From JAAFIP01 sp043778205 (GTDB lineage: Bacteria; Pseudomonadota; Gammaproteobacteria; Burkholderiales; Burkholderiaceae_C): a DNA stretch of 7,916 nt. The translations under genes and the position numbers were made by a program. The stretch is taken from positions 1 through 7,916 of the forward strand of contig JAYWGO010000027.1 of assembly GCA_043778205.1 (NCBI GenBank), read 5' to 3'. Each line of letters starts with the position of its first letter. The first letter of the stretch is position 1. A model generated the notes under the pieces. That model was not told the origin of the DNA. It was given only the letters and a program-made list of their open reading frames with translations, and did no database searches. This document shows, one piece after another, positions 6,049-7,916 of the stretch.

Positions 6049-6717
6049 TTACATCAGCCCTGCATCCCTGGCATCTTTGCCAATATCGCGCATGATTTGC
6101 CGCTCGGTCATTTGCGACAGGATGTCCAGGTGCACGTGGGCATCGAGCTTTTGCAGGTTCTTCAGCTCTGCTTTGCCGCCCAACGCCAGTGCGGGGACAA
6201 AGCCGTAGAGCGTGTCGTGGTCTAAGGGGCCTAGGGCGGCTAGGGCGCGGTCGAAGAGGCGTTTGTTATTTTCATCACTGATTTCGTAATCGTTTTTAGA
6301 GCTGGATGAAAAAAATAATTGTATTTGTAAATCGGCTCCTCGATCACGTAAATTTTGCGTTTGATCACGGGGAAATATCATTCCATACGGAGTTACCACC
6401 TTTAAACTATTACCTGACTTTTCGCCCCACAGAAACAGTTCACCAAAAGCCGTGCGTGCAATCACGTAATACGTGTCTTGCTCCATAAACGGTGTGTCAC
6501 CAATCCAAGCCTCCAGCTCATCTTCCCATTCGTCTGGGTCGACTGTCCAGAACAAGCCCTTGGCGTAGCCGCACCAGCCATACTCTTGCCAGTATTTCAG
6601 CAGCTGATCGGGCAGCTTGCCGCGAAAGCGCTCGATTTTTTCTGGTGGTACTTCTCGCTTGGCAAAAGGAGGGCCAAATTCTTTGTACCCTAAAAAATCT
6701 TCCATAAATTCGTCCAT
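6049..6717 (-). CDS. GAD-like/DUF1851 immunity protein (Tdi1-type), copy A
   Basis: This 222-residue, acidic, soluble protein has no signal peptide. The N-terminal half (about 1-105; FRGKLPDQLLKYWQEYGWCGYAKGLFWTVDP) looks like a GAD-like domain. The second half, including ALGPLDHDTLYGFVPALALGG and HLDILSQM, looks like DUF1851. That pair is the architecture of Tdi1, the antidote to the Agrobacterium type VI DNase effector Tde1, so a role in neutralising an Ntox15-type toxin in the cytoplasm is likely. The ATG is supported by AAAGGG seven bases upstream (complement of 6725-6730). A matching toxin fragment ends 32 bases upstream on the same strand, the usual toxin-immunity order. Compared with copy B, residues 1-107 (three substitutions) and 154-222 (identical) are almost unchanged, while 108-153 share only about 21 of 46 residues. 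Confidence 0.82.
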   Translation of the reverse strand: MDEFMEDFLGYKEFGPPFAKREVPPEKIERFRGKLPDQLLKYWQEYGWCGYAKGLFWTVDPDEWEDELEAWIGDTPFMEQDTYYVIARTAFGELFLWGEKSGNSLKVVTPYGMIFPRDQTQNLRDRGADLQIQLFFSSSSKNDYEISDENNKRLFDRALAALGPLDHDTLYGFVPALALGGKAELKNLQKLDAHVHLDILSQMTERQIMRDIGKDARDAGLM

Positions 6718-6749
6718 AACAGTACCCTTTCGTTTGTGTGCAAGTTTTC

Positions 6750-7031
6750 TTAGCCTAAGTCAGGTTTTTCACCATCTTTGCATCGCCTAAGCTTGGAGTT
6801 CATCTTGGTGCTGCCCCGCTCAGAAGCGGGAGTGCTGCGGGCCTCTTTATCTAGCTGGGCTGCGCGGCCTTTCCACTGCGCACCGATGGATGAGTTCACG
6901 CCTTTATCGCCCATGCCGCCAATAACGTCTTTGCCGCCTGCGTACATGTCGGGGTTGTGCAGGGCGGCTAGAGTTTTCATGCGGCCTGTGGCCATGCCGG
7001 ATGCTTGCCTTGCAGCTTCTGCGCAGATCAA
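6750..7031 (-). pseudogene. 5'-truncated C-terminal toxin fragment, Ntox15/Tde1-like DNase (HxxD)
   Basis: This 93-codon open frame encodes ALHNPDMYAGGKD, then GDKGVNSSIGAQWKGRAAQLD and KMNSKLRRCKDG. I recognise this as the C-terminal part of Ntox15-type toxin domains, with the HxxD motif intact (His25 and Asp28 counted from the TTG at 7031). Known Tde1-type effectors are much longer, with N-terminal delivery regions and a larger toxin domain, so this is only the tip. Upstream, the frame enters repeat copy 3 and meets an in-frame TAG at 7050-7052, so it cannot be the end of a longer intact protein. The possible starts are TTG 7031 and ATG 6995; neither has a strong ribosome site. It is followed 32 bases later by immunity copy A. 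It is most likely a toxin remnant or orphan exchangeable toxin tip, not an active gene. The family assignment is by memory of motifs. Confidence 0.7.
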
Positions 7032-7032
7032 T

Positions 7033-7098
7033 ATTATTTCAATAGCAAACTATTGAGATTTTCCTTGGGCCGTACGCTGTTTTTAATCGAAAATTTAC
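7033..7098. repeat. Intergenic short repeat, copy 3, at the broken end of the toxin fragment
   Basis: It is close to copy 2: TTTCAATAGCAAACTATT, then TTTTCCTTGGGCCGTACGCTG (core 7041-7070), with the same AATAG-CAAA-CTATT hairpin at 7041-7054. It lies downstream of immunity copy B's stop, just as copy 2 lies downstream of copy A, and its left edge coincides with the point where toxin coding similarity begins. It supplies the in-frame TAG that cuts off the toxin frame. The arrangement suggests the repeat or its recombination defined the cassette breakpoint. Ends are approximate. Confidence 0.6.
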
Positions 7099-7122
7099 TT
7101 CCTTCATACCATCCACTGCGAT

Positions 7123-7791
7123 TTACATCAGCCCTGCATCCCTGGCATCTTTGCCAATATCGCGCATGATTTGCCGCTCAGTCATTTGCGACAGGATGTC
7201 CAGGTGCACGTGGGCATCGAGCTTTTGCAGGTTCTTTAGCTCTGCTTTGCCGCCCAACGCCAGTGCGGGGACAAAGCCGTAGAGCGTGTCGTGGTCTAAG
7301 GGGCCTAGGGCGGCTAGGGCACGGTCGAACAAGGGGTTGCCGGATTCATCTTTAAAGTCTAGGCGATCTTTTGAGCGCACTGAAAAGAAAAGTTGTATTT
7401 GGCGGTCAATACCTCTTTTTAAAACTTCTTGAGTAAAGTCAGATGGAAAAATCTTTCCCTCTGCGCTTAAGACTTTGAGACTATTGCCTGATTTCTCGCC
7501 CCAAAGTAACAGCTCGCCAAAAGCAGTGCGGGCAATCACGTAATACGTGTCTTGTTCCATAAACGGTGTGTCACCAATCCAAGCCTCTAGCTCATCTTCC
7601 CATTCGTCTGGATCTACTGTCCAAAATAAACCTTTAGCATACCCACACCAGCCATACTCTTGCCAGTATTTCAGCAGCTGATCGGGCAGCTTGCCGCGAA
7701 AGCGCTCGATTTTCTCTGGCGGTACTTCGCGCTTGGCAAAGGCGGGACCAAATTCTTTGAAGCCTAAAAAATCTTCCATAAATTCATCCAT
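7123..7791 (-). CDS. GAD-like/DUF1851 immunity protein (Tdi1-type), copy B
   Basis: This paralogue of copy A has the same 222-residue length and architecture: GAD-like N-terminal half, DUF1851 C-terminal half. The last 69 residues are identical to copy A and the DNA there differs at only about three positions, all synonymous, whereas residues 108-153 (7333-7470) are strongly divergent. The N-terminal coding DNA has more scattered, mostly synonymous differences, so divergence is block-like. The ATG is supported by AAAGGA seven bases upstream (complement of 7799-7804). The sequence upstream of the start is unlike that of copy A, and no Ntox15 tip ends there, so its cognate toxin, if any, is different or lies further right. 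It may act as a spare antidote against related toxins from neighbouring strains. Confidence 0.82.
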   Translation of the reverse strand: MDEFMEDFLGFKEFGPAFAKREVPPEKIERFRGKLPDQLLKYWQEYGWCGYAKGLFWTVDPDEWEDELEAWIGDTPFMEQDTYYVIARTAFGELLLWGEKSGNSLKVLSAEGKIFPSDFTQEVLKRGIDRQIQLFFSVRSKDRLDFKDESGNPLFDRALAALGPLDHDTLYGFVPALALGGKAELKNLQKLDAHVHLDILSQMTERQIMRDIGKDARDAGLM

Positions 7792-7916
7792 GGCTATATC
7801 CTTTTGTCTTGTAAGTCTATATCAGTAGTGTCCCAACGTTTTTCAGAGGAGAGAGAGCTGTTTAGGCTCCAAATTCCGATTGAAATTAGCTGGGGTCGCT
7901 GTAAGTAGTTGATTTA
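7792..7916. other. Right-edge stretch with no firm gene; possible 3' end of an upstream minus-strand gene
   Basis: These 125 bases hold the ribosome site of immunity copy B and little else I can assign. One minus-strand frame is open from the window edge to a TGA at 7843-7845 (about 23 codons, ending LEPKQLSLL), which could be the tail of an upstream gene such as a toxin, but it does not match the toxin fragment seen at 6750-7031. The stretch is too short to judge. Confidence 0.2.

Noticed and set aside
5955..7098. CRISPR-like or attachment-site interpretation of the short repeats
   Set aside because: The copies are dispersed hundreds to thousands of bases apart with no regular spacers, integrase or tRNA, so a dispersed intergenic repeat family fits better.
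7820..7845. Possible insertion-sequence end near CAGTAGTGTCCCAACG
   Set aside because: It faintly recalls transposon termini, but no matching inverted repeat, target duplication or transposase is in the window.

Overview
The window looks like chromosomal DNA from a betaproteobacterium, most likely Burkholderiales and probably Comamonadaceae-like. The evidence is the mixed GC coding style, an alpha-hydroxyketone quorum-sensing cassette of the Janthinobacterium/Legionella/Vibrio type, and a family of short intergenic repeats that I associate with Comamonadaceae genomes. The taxon is an inference; there is no rRNA or other marker gene.

Left part (about 48-4609), signalling. A LuxR-type regulator (102-770, minus) is divergent from a two-gene operon: a membrane sensor histidine kinase of the CqsS/LqsS/JqsS type (854-2194, plus) and an overlapping response regulator of the LqsR/JqsR type (2166-3137, plus). 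Converging on that operon is a PLP-dependent alpha-hydroxyketone autoinducer synthase of the CqsA/LqsA/JqsA family (3183-4442, minus). Together they make a complete circuit: the synthase makes a diffusible acyl-aminoketone/hydroxyketone, the six-helix kinase senses it, and the response regulator takes the phosphoryl signal. The LuxR protein next door is a separate, classically acyl-homoserine-lactone-type regulator with no LuxI in the window. A 167-bp leader upstream of the synthase holds a near-perfect inverted repeat, and a heptamer in it (ACTTTTA) recurs in the other intergenic regions of this half.

Middle (4610-5911, minus): an M20 zinc amidohydrolase of the ArgE/DapE type with all metal ligands visible. 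It is probably metabolic and not obviously tied to its neighbours.

Right part (about 5955-7916), interbacterial competition. Two paralogous GAD-like/DUF1851 immunity proteins of the Tdi1 type (6049-6717 and 7123-7791, both minus) flank a 5'-truncated C-terminal piece of an Ntox15/Tde1-like DNase toxin that keeps its HxxD motif (6750-7031, minus). The paralogues are nearly identical at both ends but strongly divergent over 46 central residues. Each immunity gene is followed by a copy of the same short repeat, and one copy sits exactly where the toxin fragment loses its 5' end. This is a polymorphic-toxin array in which an orphan toxin-tip/immunity cassette has been assembled or shuffled. The parent toxin, if present, should lie beyond the right edge.
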